Source: Oscheius tipulae
Taxonomy: Eukaryota > Nematoda > Chromadorea > Rhabditida > Rhabditidae
DNA length: 64,000 bases
Assembly (NCBI GenBank): GCA_037178975.1
Contig: JASJZH010000001.1
Span: 7,920,501 to 7,984,500 of the forward strand
Direction: 5' to 3'
In this document: piece by piece, positions 1-13,404 of the stretch
Layout: every line of letters begins with the position of its first letter
Numbering within the stretch: position 1 is the first letter of the stretch
The notes under the pieces: generated by a model
What the model was told of the DNA's origin: nothing
Database searches by the model: none
What the model saw: only the letters and a program-made list of their open reading frames with translations
Position numbers and translations under genes: made by a program

Positions 1-18
1 GTTGTCCCGGGCGGCGAT

Positions 19-201
19 CTAAATAGTTGAGAAGGAAAGCCCTGAAGTACTGGCCCTGATAGCTGCCAGGTGGTCTCTACCACTCTTTTTGAAATCATAG
101 AGACTACCCAACCAGTTCAATTTCAGAGCCAACAGTATGGAAGCGATAATCCCGGAGAGTCCAGTGACGATGGAGGAGATCATCGTGAACAAGAATGTCA
201 C
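19..201 (-). CDS. possible exon of an unidentified membrane protein
   Basis: An open frame on the minus strand includes one strongly hydrophobic helix of about 25 residues (ISSIVTGLSGIIASILLA and onward) followed by a polar stretch. Possible splice signals surround it: an acceptor-like cttcag near 226 and a tttag near 19. A second overlapping frame is also open across the same DNA, so the reading frame is not settled. No start codon, domain or family is recognisable. It may be the end of a gene lying mostly outside the window, or chance. Confidence 0.18.
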   Translation of the reverse strand: MTFLFTMISSIVTGLSGIIASILLALKLNWLGSLYDFKKSGRDHLAAIRASTSGLSFSTI

Positions 202-2253
202 CTCTCATTCCCCCTCGGACAAGATCCTGAAGTGGACTCATTTGGGTTAGTTTGTGGTGGGAATAGTTTACCGTCTGCTGCCAAGTTGTCCTAATCCGCG
301 CCGGCTGTTGTTTTCTCCCCGGGACCCCCCTACTTTGAGAGTTCCCCTCTGTTCTTTTCAAGTCGACTCTTGTCAGCGTGATTAATGGACTTGAGCGAGG
401 TCAGTACGAGGGAGAGTTCTGGGAGGCGACCAGATGTCGCCAGGTGCGCGATTGTTCGCTTGAGTGTCTACTATAGGCTAGCTGCCAGAATAGGACTCAC
501 TCTTTTGTAAGAGTTCAACAATTAGGATCGCGTGTTTGGTCTATGACGAGAAAATTACTACCTGACCCCCTCTCGGACACGCACAAGTTTTAGTATACTG
601 TCCTCCTCATAGTAGTGAGCGGCTATTTGTGTTTGAGCAGCTGTCGTGCCCATCAATGGGACAGAAGGGCTAACTTTCGACAGGGTACAGAAAGAACAGT
701 TTTTGACATAAGGAACCTGAGCTTTTCAATTAACGAACAACTACTTGGGCATGTTGCAAAGTCAAAATAAGAAAGACAGAGACGATGCATGTGCGCACTG
801 GACTAGCTAATCAAGTAGCCTAATCAGAGTGAGCGAGCCCCCTAAAAACTCGCTCCCAGACTAATCCCAAATCCGGGACAGGTGACAGTGGTCTAATTAG
901 ACCGGCTTCTGTAATAGTACTCCGCGGGGCTCTCTATACAGAACTTCCAGCGACCACCTGGCCCTTATGCAATCGTAACTCGAGCAAAACATCTCTCCCG
1001 AGAGTGGACATCTCGCGCGATCGGGAACAAACATCAAAAAGGCTGCATAAGTATCGCTTTACAGCCTGCAGATGGCTCCTGATCAGGGCATGTGGCCGAA
1101 TGACCCTGAAAGTTGTTGGCCATATGGACCTCATGCAGTCAATGTATCATTTCGACAGGCTCGAACCGGGTACACAAGGAAAGGATGATTGTTTGTTCTA
1201 CCGTAGGTGTCAGAGTTTTCTCGACTAATGAGTGAAAACAGTTGCGACCCCTACGAAATATGAGGCTATGAATATGCGATGTGAGGAGAGAGAAAGCGAA
1301 CTGCTGTTCCAATTTCGATGATTCTTACCCATAATGTCTAGGCAGTTTGATTCCTTATATACCTACAGTAGCCCTGGTTGAAAACGGTACGGAATCACCA
1401 CCCGCAGGACTCTAAGCTAGCAAAAAGTACTGTAGCTGTCTAGACATGTTAAGTTGTCCTTTCAAACTTCATTACAACTCTTGAGAAAAGTCTCCCCCAG
1501 TAATCCTTCCCTCTCTCTGTTCTGTGATTGGAGTTCCATCAGAGCTCATCGAGAATCTAATGACATTGGCTTAGGTGCGGCTTAGCAAGTGACAGTCTCC
1601 TGTCCCCCGGGGGAGAGAAAGAGTCACTACCAGTCGGAGCTGGCGCCAAAACAACAAACAAACTCGAGGGTGTCAAATTCTGAACTGCTATTCGAATTTT
1701 TAATGTAAGTGTGTTCTCAGGCGGAATTGGCTCCTCTCAATCCTCGGAATTGGGTGTTGGAGAGACAAGTCCCCCTGACCTCTTGACTGTGACTTGTAAT
1801 GGAAAGCGCTTTGAAACCCATTGGTCCCGGAGTGGAGAGCTCCTATCGGGTTACATTGCCTTCTAGCCAAGAGGCTCTTTGAGGAAGCTGTCAGGAGTGA
1901 AATTGGCTACGAGCGAGAGTCGAGGAAAACTGAGAGCACAATGAAATATGGGTCTCATTTTGAGAGGAACTGGGAATAGTCGGCCGGTACAAAGGACTCA
2001 CATTATTATGCCAATGTACACATATTACACGCAAGCAGCCTTATTTATTCATCCGGAGACCAGAATAAGGTCACCAATTGCCCTTCTCGTAACCTTTTGC
2101 CCCTTAGTTCTAGGAGGAAAGGAAGTTGGACTACCGTAGTCGCGCGACGCATTGGCTAGTCAAACTTTCGCACGGCGTCTAATTGGCTCCCGCCTCTGAA
2201 CTTCACCCAACTGGAACATTTTAGGAGTACAAGGAGCTCTTCTCTCCCTCATC
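202..2253. other. no recognisable gene
   Basis: I see no exon chain with consistent frame, no RNA gene and no clear mobile element in this stretch. Short open frames at 934-1134, 1004-1228 and 1948-2139 have no family resemblance and no supporting splice pattern. The last few hundred bases presumably hold the promoter and 5' leader of the gene starting at 2254; a tttag acceptor-like site at 2220-2224 could be a trans-splice or cis-splice acceptor for it. Confidence 0.4.
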
Positions 2254-2880
2254 ATGGAGCCAGTTCTTCTGAGTCGAATCTACGTGGCCTCCCGCAGTAA
2301 CATCCTCTCCAACGATGACCTCATGCACGCCTTCTTCACCAGAACAGGCGAGCCAACAAGGGAAGTCCATGCGGAGTTTGCTTCGGTAGGAATCTTTTAT
2401 GTGATCAAAGGAAAGTCTGTTTAGAACTGGTTCATTCCGTACCCGGGACCCCAGAAGTATTCTTACGTCAAACTGGAGCCGGCGGGTACTGTAGAACATC
2501 TCGACGTGACTGGAAAGCAGGTAGATGGGGAGGAATCTATTCTCTCCAAGCGGAGCATTTATCAGGTATTGTTATATGTCTGTCTCTAAACAGAAGACTT
2601 CAGAACTTCCTGGAAATTTATCCGGAACTGGCAAAGGACATGCCGTACCAGTCGGCGAAGGCCCAAGCCACCGAGTACAACAGCTCGAAGCACATGCTCT
2701 ATCTTCATGTAAGCTCATTTTGAAATTAATCTATAGTGACAATTTTAGATGGAGAATCGCGGCTATGGCAAATGGCAGACGAAGCCGTCGGAACTGTCCA
2801 ACTTTTCACTGGAAGATACGGCTCCCTCCGAGGTCAAAAGTGAAGACACGTCGAAGATTGACTTCTCGCTTGACGCCTAA
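2254..2880 (+). CDS. hypothetical protein, four exons, 154 residues
   Basis: Four exons join in phase 0: 2254-2385, 2425-2520, 2604-2708 and 2749-2880, with introns of 39, 83 and 40 bp bounded by GT and AG. The product would be 154 residues, beginning MEPVLLSRIYVASRSN and ending DFSLDA before TAA. The N-terminal half has mixed helix and loop character, the third exon contains an ELAKDMPYQSAKAQATEYNS stretch, and the C-terminus is acidic and polar. No signal peptide, membrane segment or zinc-binding pattern is visible and I do not recognise the family. An acceptor-like tttag lies 29 bp before the ATG. The good fit of all four phases argues that the gene is real; the start could lie further upstream. 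Confidence 0.55.
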
Positions 2881-3111
2881 TATGTACTATACACCCATTG
2901 TTGTTATTTGTATTCCCGAGAATGAAGACGATCCATTCGAATCTCTGCTCTTCATGTCCCAAATGACATTAGTGCTGGTTTGATGGCTTGACGCCACCTG
3001 CCTCAATGGCCCCGCCCAGTTGTGAGCCCGCCCCTCTTTCCCTTATTTGCTATTGGCACTTGGTCCTCTCTTTCACTAGTTACTGTGTGGCGGTTTTCAA
3101 CTACTCAAACT

Positions 3112-5416
<2,305 letters not shown>

Positions 5417-6744
5417 ATCTCTCCTTTCCCCCAAGTTCTTATCTCGCAGCTGTACTCTCAGTCTCCGTTCACCCTCCTAATTGGGTTATGAGGGTCTCCA
5501 GATGTTACCATATTGCGCGCAAACTTGGCTACTTACTTTGGTAGCCGGTAGGAGAGAGAGCACACAGTTTGCGGAGGGCGAAGAATGGCTGCGCATGCAA
5601 AGTAGCCACCTGCCGTGGTGGTCCATCTGCCACCGGCAGCAGCCCAAAAAAGGCCACCCGCTACGCGCCAATTTGAATACCATGAGGGGGTGACGGAGGC
5701 TGGACAGTACAGATCACTTACTACAAATCTCTTTCTTTCTTTCTCCCCGTTGGATCAGCTTTTCATTCCCCTTCATACATTGCTTTAGTCTCGACAATTT
5801 TAGCATACGAGTCCTCCCTTTGACCAATTTCCAAGTCAGCCGGTCTTTTCCTGTCTCTGGCGCACCCAAAATGAATAAATATTTTTGATTCCAGAGAGAG
5901 AAGTTCCTTTTAATGAACTGTGTGTCCCAATCCATCAAGCCTCGTGATCTTCTTGACATTTTCTTGATTACTTTTTCGGACTTTGAAGAGCAGATGGTCC
6001 CCTAGACCACATCGACTGATATGGGAAAGTCATAAAAGACATGAATGTGTATTCAATCCGAAGGCGATTACTTTGAGCCAGGTGCGGGCAGATGTCCCCC
6101 CGCTCCTCTCAAAGACTCATAAGGTCGCTCGTTTGTCTCAGTTTCTCCTCTCTAGTTGGCAATATTTGTGTACGATTGGCTCCTTCGCCGTGGAGGACTT
6201 TGGAGGAAACTACAGTAGAGGGGGAAAGAGTGGATCCCGCCTTCAATAGTAACTCAATCAGCGCGAGAACCAAACGCATGTTTTTGTAATTACTTAGGCC
6301 CAAAAGCCATAATGGAATCAGTCAAGGGATTGAGTGCCACTCGGGCTTCAATTTCCAGTCAAGTGCCGTATTGACCCAGTCTCTCTACAGAAAGTTGTCA
6401 CTCCATCCATCATGACAGAAGTTTGTGGCGTTCACAAACGAGTGAGTGACGAGGGAAGAGCCTATTATGTGCCAATATCTGGACTCTTAAGACTCAGGGG
6501 CCAGCTGCGACCCAGCTCCGTCAATAAGGACTCATCTCTCTCTCTATTAGGTAAGACGATGAAGGGATCACTTGACTGTTGAGCAGATAAAAACAGACAA
6601 CCAATTACGATGCATTCAAAGTTGGCGCCTCGATTTAGAGCCAGTTAGAAAGTTGACCACAACAGGCAATAATATTTACTGTGTGAAATCTATAGAGTAC
6701 CCGTGGGCTGAGCCAGTTCTGAGCGAATAATGTGGGGGAAAGAC
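5417..6744. other. intergenic, no recognisable gene
   Basis: This stretch between the tail-to-tail MYT1-like and Dispatched-like genes contains only short open frames in all directions. None shows a domain or a consistent exon chain. It should hold the 3' ends of both flanking transcripts, but I cannot place them with confidence. Confidence 0.4.
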
Positions 6745-9700
6745 TTAGAAGGCGAGGGTCTTCATCGGATAGTGACTGGTGGCTGAACAGAATGAGCAGT
6801 CCTTCGGTCGACGAAGAGTCATGGTCAGGAGCGGAAGGAAGAAGAAGGTGGCAAATGTCCAGGAGACGGTTGTCACGATCACGAGGAAGGTGCCAACCTG
6901 AAGAATGAGCTCGAAAACTGAGAGCATCTTACCTGGAAGAACGCGTGGGTCTTGGAGAATAGCATGGCTGCTCCAGCCAGAAACGAGGTAGTGGCTGCTA
7001 AAGACACTGGAGCTAAGGCGACCGCTGCAGCTTTTTGGACTCTGTGGGAGGGACAGCCCTAAAACATTTGAATAAATTGAAAGCTCTGCTCGGTTGGTAG
7101 TTAGCCGTGATGAGGGTGATCAACTCCATCGGTCTGTTACCTCTTTGGGCAGTGCTGCTCCATAGTGCAGTGTATAGTCAAACGAGAGACCAACGACCAG
7201 GACGAGGATCACTGCCTCAAGTACACCCAGTACCCATCCCAAAAGAACAACAATGCCAGCAGAGGTGGCTACGATGCATCCGCAAGTTAAGACTGCTGGT
7301 AAGGCCTGGAAACTTCAGCTCCTGCTCTTACAAAATCCTACCTGGAAGTGCAACTGTATGCAGGCAAAGATGGCCACCACGACCATGGAAATCAGAACAG
7401 ACGACCGACAGTCGGATATTATCGAGCGTTGGAGATCGAACCACGTACTCATAAGATACCATTCTGTCGTCCACCATCCGCCAGTTGGATTCGTCTGAGC
7501 CAATTTGCTGAAGGCATCCGAGAGTTGATTGAATCGATGATTGTACTTGAGTTTGGTCGGCATCAGGGCAGAATATCTGAGTCGAAGATTGCAATTCATA
7601 AAAGGAGAGGCTTTACCCAGCTAATGCAAAGGTATTGTTGTCGAAAATTGGTGTATCGTTGTAGGCTGTAGCTATGAAATGAGTGGAGTTCCGAAGACAA
7701 AAATCCAGGTATGAGTTAGAGAACAGCTTGTGACCAGTATTGCAGCAGACAAATCTACAGAATTTGTTTCACAGCTTTTCAAATAGTCTCACCCCTCCTC
7801 ACACGGGTACCTGGAGCTCCAAACGAGGAACCTTTCCGGCCAGAACGCATCCGAATGATTCACAAAGGGTAGATGTCTTGTCTGATGCAGTTGATGAGCT
7901 AGTCTTTCGATCGAAGAGACAGAGTTGAGAGACCAGGATTCCATGGTTCTGGAAGAGAATAACGTACCAAGAGTGACTGTCAGGAGTACCGTAATGGAGT
8001 GTTAGCATCAGCTTGAAATCTAGCCGTTGACTCTGCTGGAGCCACTCCCCACACAAGACGGATATAAAGTGGCATGGCTATTTTGGCAGCAACAAACTCA
8101 AACTGCTGCTCGGCGTTATTGTCGTACCTGAAAAGCACAGATTGTTGGTATTGAAAGAGCAACAAACCATTCGTGCAGATTGCTGGAGGTGAACACTTGA
8201 AGAGGATTGTACTCCGGTAGGTGAAGGTCATGGAAAGCCACATAAGAGGCCCCGATCGCAACAACCGAAAGTAAAGATAGCCAGATGAATCGGCCCTGAA
8301 CAAGGTGTTTTGAAGCTGAATTCGCATACCTGTAAGATTACAGCCGGGAAGATTTGTCGGATAGAGAGAGTCAAACTGTTCCCCCAAGATGGGAGTAGTC
8401 TTGAGAGACAGTCACAGTACCGTCGTTGAAGAATAAGTACGGCTGGTAGGAAGGAAACCACGAGAAACCAGTTGGCCAACATGACTACTCCAGCAAACAG
8501 ACCGAAGCATCTGGAAAAAGTCGTAAGGAAGCAAAGAGGGGTCTTTTGTACTACACGGAACGTGCCTCTTAAATGTTAGATACTTGCCATGAGTTACTCT
8601 AAAAATTTCTTGTAGACATTTCTAATTTTGTCTAGAGGAAACTGCATTCCGTATAGTACAAAAGACACGAAAAGAGTAGGGGATTACCTAAAAACGATAA
8701 CGTTGGAGAGAATGTTGACAAAGAAGGGCACTGCTGTCGAGAAGGAAGTGAGGAACATGGTGGCGCTGGTATGGTGAAGACACTGGAAGAGTTATTTACG
8801 TTAGAAGAGTCACAAACTGCGCAGTGCGCACCAACTCATGTAAAACGATCTACCGTATCCCTTGAGTTGGTGCGCAGTTACGCTAGTCTTACCTCATGAA
8901 ACGTGTTCTTGTTCAAATTTTCCGGAAACGAGCTGTGCAACAGGAAAGCATCGTCGGTCCCTACAGCAATCAAGAGCACAAAGATGACCAAGTTGAGGAG
9001 AGGAAAGTCCTGGGTGAAGGCTACATAGATGCCCAAAGAGGCTGAAACAGTTCTCTCAAGCGGATTCTCTGTCTCTCAACCTGTGACGGACAATCCCAGC
9101 ACGAAGAAGACTGCTACTGCAAAGAGAACGGATCTGGAATGGGCTGCTACCAGAATCAGAATCAGCCCTGCTGCTATCAGCGCCAGCCAAGAGTCTTGAA
9201 CAGCCGCCTTCAGAAGCCTCTCCCTTTTCACGTCCATTAACAGACCTAAACCTCTTGACATCGTGTCGTTTTTCAATTGGATCCGTCTCTTTCCGCTCTC
9301 TTTTTGTGGGTCAAATCTCATCAGGCGCCGGATCAAAAGAAGATAATTACCTTTTAGATGCAGCCCTTCCTGTTTGGAATAGTCTACCAAGGAATCCTCC
9401 ACCTGGTCGAAAAGAGGTAGAGGGATGAAGATGTTCTGGGTCGAGTAGCCTAAACACATGATTACTTTCAGTTTTATGGGCAGTTTTAGGACCATCTTTA
9501 TGGTCTGAAACCTTGCCTAACTCTGATTTTACGTCAACATTTTGGGTTTACACCTGAACCACACTTTTTCCGAACATCATATTGTTCAAGTGGATCAGAA
9601 AAGATGAAGTCTTCGGGACAGATTATGTTAATAAAGTACCTGTGAGCGTGAAGAAGGGAAAGAAGGTGTTCAACAGAAACGGTTTAGAGCTGAGATCCAT

Positions 9701-11426
9701 CGGAAGGAGACGATAGAAAAGATCAAACATCATCTGCGATGTGCAGTTCATCGGAACACCTAAAGAAAATTTTTAACCGACTAGGAGAAATCTCACCATT
9801 GCAGTGGGTGCACAACTGATTGCATTTGAGCTTACAGTCGATCAAGGCGTCCCTGTAGGGAGTACAATATTCCACCTGGTGTCTAACAATCTCCACATCG
9901 GCTACGCTGAGCTGTGTACAGTTGATCAGACTGTTCGGAGACAAACAGGCGAAAAAGTTGGCCACACTCCAAATGTTTCTAAAGAGTCACGTTGTTTACG
10001 AACTTGAACTGTCAAAGCAGGTCGTTCCTCCTTTTTCACCTTGAAGACTTGCTCTAATAAACCATGTTCTATGCAGTGGCAGCCCTTGGTCCACTCTACA
10101 ACTTTGCAGAGCATTGCAAAACTCAAAATTGATTTGGGGCATCCGAAAAAGTTAGACAGAAGTCGCGGACCGCGTCCAGTAGCCGTAGACTACCTTGGAC
10201 TCACTTGTACGGTGTGTAGGCCTCAAATCCAGCCAATTGACTCCTTGAAAAATGATGCAGATTGCATAATTTTTCGAGAAACTTGACTTCGAAAATGTCT
10301 TCGAAAGCGGGAAGTTCCAGAACGAACTGACTGAGATGATCCACTGAACTCCGATTGGTCTGGAGATTGAAAACTACTCACTCAATGGAATCGGTGCATC
10401 ATAACAGGCGATGTTCGTCACCGCTGTGAAGAGATCTTCAGCCCAGTTCCTTGGTTTCCTCGTCCTCGAGACATTCGAAGTATCGACCAACGAGGTCGAC
10501 TCATTCACAGCTATAGTATTCACAAATGGCACTCGATTGGTAGTGGCTAAAGACGCTTGTAGCTGCTTCCAGGCTAGTCGGGGACCGGACAGATCTGTGT
10601 CCTTTGTATCGAAACCCTGAAAATGTGACGCGTTCTTTCTGCGCTAACGTCTAGTCGGTAGAATTGAGGCAGCCCCCGCGGCTACGAGAACAAGTTTCGA
10701 GATCGTTTCTAAGCCCCCTTCGAAATGGAATTGATCGATGCTTCGACTTTAGCTGCCGTTCCAGAGAATGAGAAAGTCTTTGACATTCAACAGTGCTTCA
10801 AAAATGCTCTTTCTCACCTAGAAAGCGACTAAACCGAACTGGTCCAATAAGCTGTCGTTTAGGGCTATTTCTCAGCTACTTATCAACAACTCTGAAACAA
10901 AATGCACCTCAAATATGAGCTAACATGAGTACTTTGCCTGTAAGTCGCTCTTTCTCTCTCTGTCCAGCGGCAACCATTATCCGGCCACTGACCCATATGA
11001 CCGGTCGGCCGCGACTGTCCCTTCTCGTAAAACTTTCCATTATTAGAAGGGCGCGAGATTGCCTTTGGCAGATCTCTCAGAAATTAGGGGAACAAGGGCT
11101 GAGTCATGTGCGATGGTTGGATGCTATTCATTTTGCGAAAAGACGGAACTGGATCGTCGGCGAGGCAAAAAGCTGTCAGAAGATCCGTACATGAACTTTT
11201 TCCAGAGGTAGTCAAAACTTTTGCGGTGATAGAATAGGACGTAAAACATGTTTCCCATTCAAGTGAAACCACCCAAGCTCACAATTTCCGCATTCTGCGT
11301 GAGATGAACCGGACGGAAGTAGAGGATGCAGGCTGGAATGAATCCAGTGATTATCAGGGGAAGAAGGATGAAGAGCCAAGGTCGTTTGTAGAGATAGCCG
11401 GAGTAGAGCCGCAGCAGAGCGGTCAT
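6745..11426 (-). CDS. disp: Dispatched-family RND transporter (sterol-sensing domain)
   Basis: A multi-exon gene is read from an ATG at 11426 to TAA at 6745-6747. The N-terminus (MTALLRLYSGYLYKRPWL then a hydrophobic helix) gives the first membrane segment. A cysteine-rich extracellular loop follows around 9800-9965. The sterol-sensing core, with the VGTDD charged motif, is at about 8951-8965. The second half carries GLSFDYTLHYG at about 7161-7191 and the C-terminal segments LAGAAMLFS and TFATFFFLPLL (7058-6933 and 6897-6745). GTDD and the FDYTLHY motif are the paired transmembrane aspartate motifs of Dispatched/Patched proton- or cation-driven transporters, and the overall pattern fits Dispatched better than Patched. 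Dispatched releases lipid-modified Hedgehog; nematode members (CHE-14, PTD-2) act in apical secretion. Not all internal exon boundaries were fixed. Which nematode paralogue this is remains open. Confidence 0.87.
8541..8666. mobile_element. short inverted-repeat element (MITE-like) in a Dispatched intron
   Basis: The left end (8541-8567) and the reverse complement of the right end (8644-8666) share gtcttttgtact followed by a/tacggaa, with few mismatches over about 25 bp. The 126-bp element has no coding capacity and lies in an intron. Its size and terminal inverted repeats suggest a miniature transposable element. I could not define a clear target-site duplication. Confidence 0.5.
8826..8875. 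repeat. 13-bp perfect inverted repeat (hairpin) in a Dispatched intron
   Basis: GCGCACCAACTCA at 8826-8838 is matched by its exact reverse complement at 8863-8875, leaving a 24-bp loop. Partial extra pairing extends the arms (both sides include tgcgcagt-like sequence). It lies in the intron between the VGTDD exon and the next exon, so it has no coding role. It may be a decayed MITE. Confidence 0.6.
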
Positions 11427-11900
11427 TCGCGCCACCGGGCTGACGCGCGGCTTGTCCGACCGCCCCCCTCTTTGCGAGGATTTAGGGAGGCAACTGTGCC
11501 TCAATCTCCCCTGGTTCTTCAGTTTTCTGATTTACGCTTGCTGGAAAACCTATCCGGCCCTGAAGACTTTTTTCTGGAAAATAGTCGTCTGCCTATTGAA
11601 TAAAGGTCAAACCTGACTTTTTCGTGTGAACCTGACTATGAATTTATTGTTATTAGGAAGTTTTTCTCGATATCTCATAGTTTACACAAAAACAAGGTGA
11701 GAGTCTGCTAATCGTCGAGTGACCGATGTCCAAGCCAAGGTCGACGGAACAATTACACCGCCGAGACCGTTGTTTACGTAAGAACGTGTTAATTTTCCCC
11801 CGTAAAAATGTATGGAATTTATTCGAGACAATAGCTAAATCATATACAAACCGTAACAAATTGTTCCTAATACTCTATAGCTAGCCTCTTCTTTTTCTCC
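11427..11900. other. intergenic between mtx-1 and the Dispatched gene
   Basis: This 474-bp gap separates the mtx-1 stop from the Dispatched ATG on the same strand. The frame stays open for a few dozen codons upstream of the chosen Dispatched ATG (to about 11504 and beyond) without another ATG, so a 5' exon or longer N-terminus is possible. No separate gene is visible. Confidence 0.4.
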
Positions 11901-13199
11901 TCATGCGGCCTCTTCCAGCGCCTGCTCGTCGTCCTCCACGACCACCTGAAAAAAGAATTGGCAGGGATAATGGTTCGAATCGTGCGTTTAAAAACGGGAT
12001 CATTTCATGGGAAAAGTGCGAAAGAGCTGCTGGCACTTACGTCCAGCGTTAGGATCTTCTCGAAACGTTGCTTTGACAAATTCGGCCTGAAGCCAACAAT
12101 TTCCGTTGTGAAAGCACAATTACCTGAATTATTCCGGAGTGAATGGCAAATAGGACGGACAGGGTGATGGCTCCCAGCCCGAAGAGAATCGTATCTCTGA
12201 GAGGCAAGTCCTCTTGTGGCTGCTCGGCCTCTGGATTCTTGGCAACTTCCTTAGCTTTTTCTGCCTTCTGAAGACGTTGCTTCCAGATCTTCGAGTCTTG
12301 TCGCTGTTTCCGCAGTTGATCCTCTGTCAGTGGCAGATAGATCGAGATTATCGACTCGACGAATCGAACCTAAACTTGGGAACTATGGGAACTTGAAGGG
12401 AACTGACCAAATTGGGGCAGCAGCCGATGTGCAACTGGAGACGGTCATTTGGGAAGGGGAGACGAAGGAGAGGGGCCAAATAGCCAAAGACGAGGGCATC
12501 GAGGGAGCTCGGCTTGTTTCCACACATGTATTTGTTGTCTCCGAGCTTCGCAGAGAGCATGTTGATCGCCTGCAGGGCATTAGCCATGATCTTGGTCAGA
12601 GATTCGCTTTGAAGGTAGCGCATCGCTTTCTTCCGTCGTCTTTCCAGGTAGTACATGTTGTAGGGGAAGGATAGCTGACACGAATACCAGTACTGCGTCA
12701 CCGTATTGTAGTTGAGATCGTCTGCCCACATCGTGTGTAGCTGAAAATCGCTTTTTATAGGGCTCCAAACAGATCTCGACCACTGCCGGGTAGAGATTCT
12801 GACTGAGGTAGGCAGCAAACGCGTCAATTTTCGACTTTTCCGCAGCTGTCAAGTCGCCGTCAATGATAACATCCTGACCGCTCTTTCTCAGCACATCGAC
12901 GAACCTGAATTTCCGAAATATGAGACATAAAAAGGCAGCAAACTTGTCAAAGTCGGTAATCGAGAAGTCACTTTTACTCCGGTCCACAAGCTGAGGGTAT
13001 TCGCCCGTCGGAGAATTCCACGGCGTCGTAGATGGCACGATTGAGATGGGACTGGCACACATCTTGGCACAGGCCTACAAATTATGGGCTTTTTTAAATG
13101 CAAATTGAGAAAACGAACCAAAAACTGCAAACAATGCGGATCAATGGAAGGAATTCCAAAGTCCGAGGGCCAGACTTTTAGCACAAGGTGGTCAGACAT
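11901..13199 (-). CDS. mtx-1: metaxin-1, mitochondrial outer-membrane import factor
   Basis: The gene runs from ATG at 13199 to TGA at 11901-11903. The N-terminus begins [18 protein letters not shown], the WPSDxGxPS signature of metaxins, followed by a thioredoxin-like/GST-N segment with SPTGEYPQL. The middle part (about 12827-12348) is the GST-C-like helical domain, including [14 protein letters not shown] and [20 protein letters not shown] charged linker (about 12345-12200) leads to one hydrophobic segment ([14 protein letters not shown]) that would anchor the protein in the outer membrane. A short acidic tail, [14 protein letters not shown], comes from the last 45-bp exon (11901-11945). 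Human metaxin-1 also ends with a membrane segment and an acidic tail. Metaxins work with the SAM complex in beta-barrel protein assembly. The ATG directly follows a ttccag, a possible trans-splice acceptor. Confidence 0.9.
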
Positions 13200-13404
13200 C
13201 TGGAAGCTTCTTTCTGCTCTATCCAATTGCAGAAAATAAGGTATAAATGGTGACAATCCAAGACCTCCAGTACTATTACGACAATTTTTATGGTTTATTC
13301 GTGAAAATCTATGTACAACTCGTAAAAATGGCAAAAAATACAAAGTAAGTGAGGACTAGAGGGAGATTACAATTTCACAGGCACTTTGAATACTCGTAAA
13401 TGCA
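13200..13404 (-). promoter_or_regulatory. vps-15/mtx-1 intercistronic region, possible SL trans-splice site
   Basis: Only 205 bp separate the vps-15 stop from the mtx-1 ATG on the same strand. A poly(A) signal lies at 13294-13299, and an acceptor (cttccag) sits immediately before the mtx-1 ATG, about 95 bp further on. In nematode operons this spacing between the upstream poly(A) signal and the downstream spliced-leader acceptor is usual. Operon status is inference. Confidence 0.4.
13294..13299 (-). terminator. AATAAA poly(A) signal of vps-15
   Basis: The minus strand reads AATAAA here, about 105 bp after the vps-15 stop codon and before the mtx-1 start. It is the only canonical hexamer I see in the gap. 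Confidence 0.6.

Noticed and set aside
5714-5959. Minus-strand 81-codon open frame after the MYT1-like gene
   Set aside because: Low-complexity charged sequence with no domain, start context or splice support.
6745-11426. Patched or Patched-related receptor
   Set aside because: The GTDD and FDYTLHYG motifs and the AGAAMLFS region before the last helices fit Dispatched better, although all belong to the same RND superfamily.
11965-12000. tRNA B-box-like ggttcgaatc
   Set aside because: No matching A box or cloverleaf can be built around it and it lies in an mtx-1 intron.
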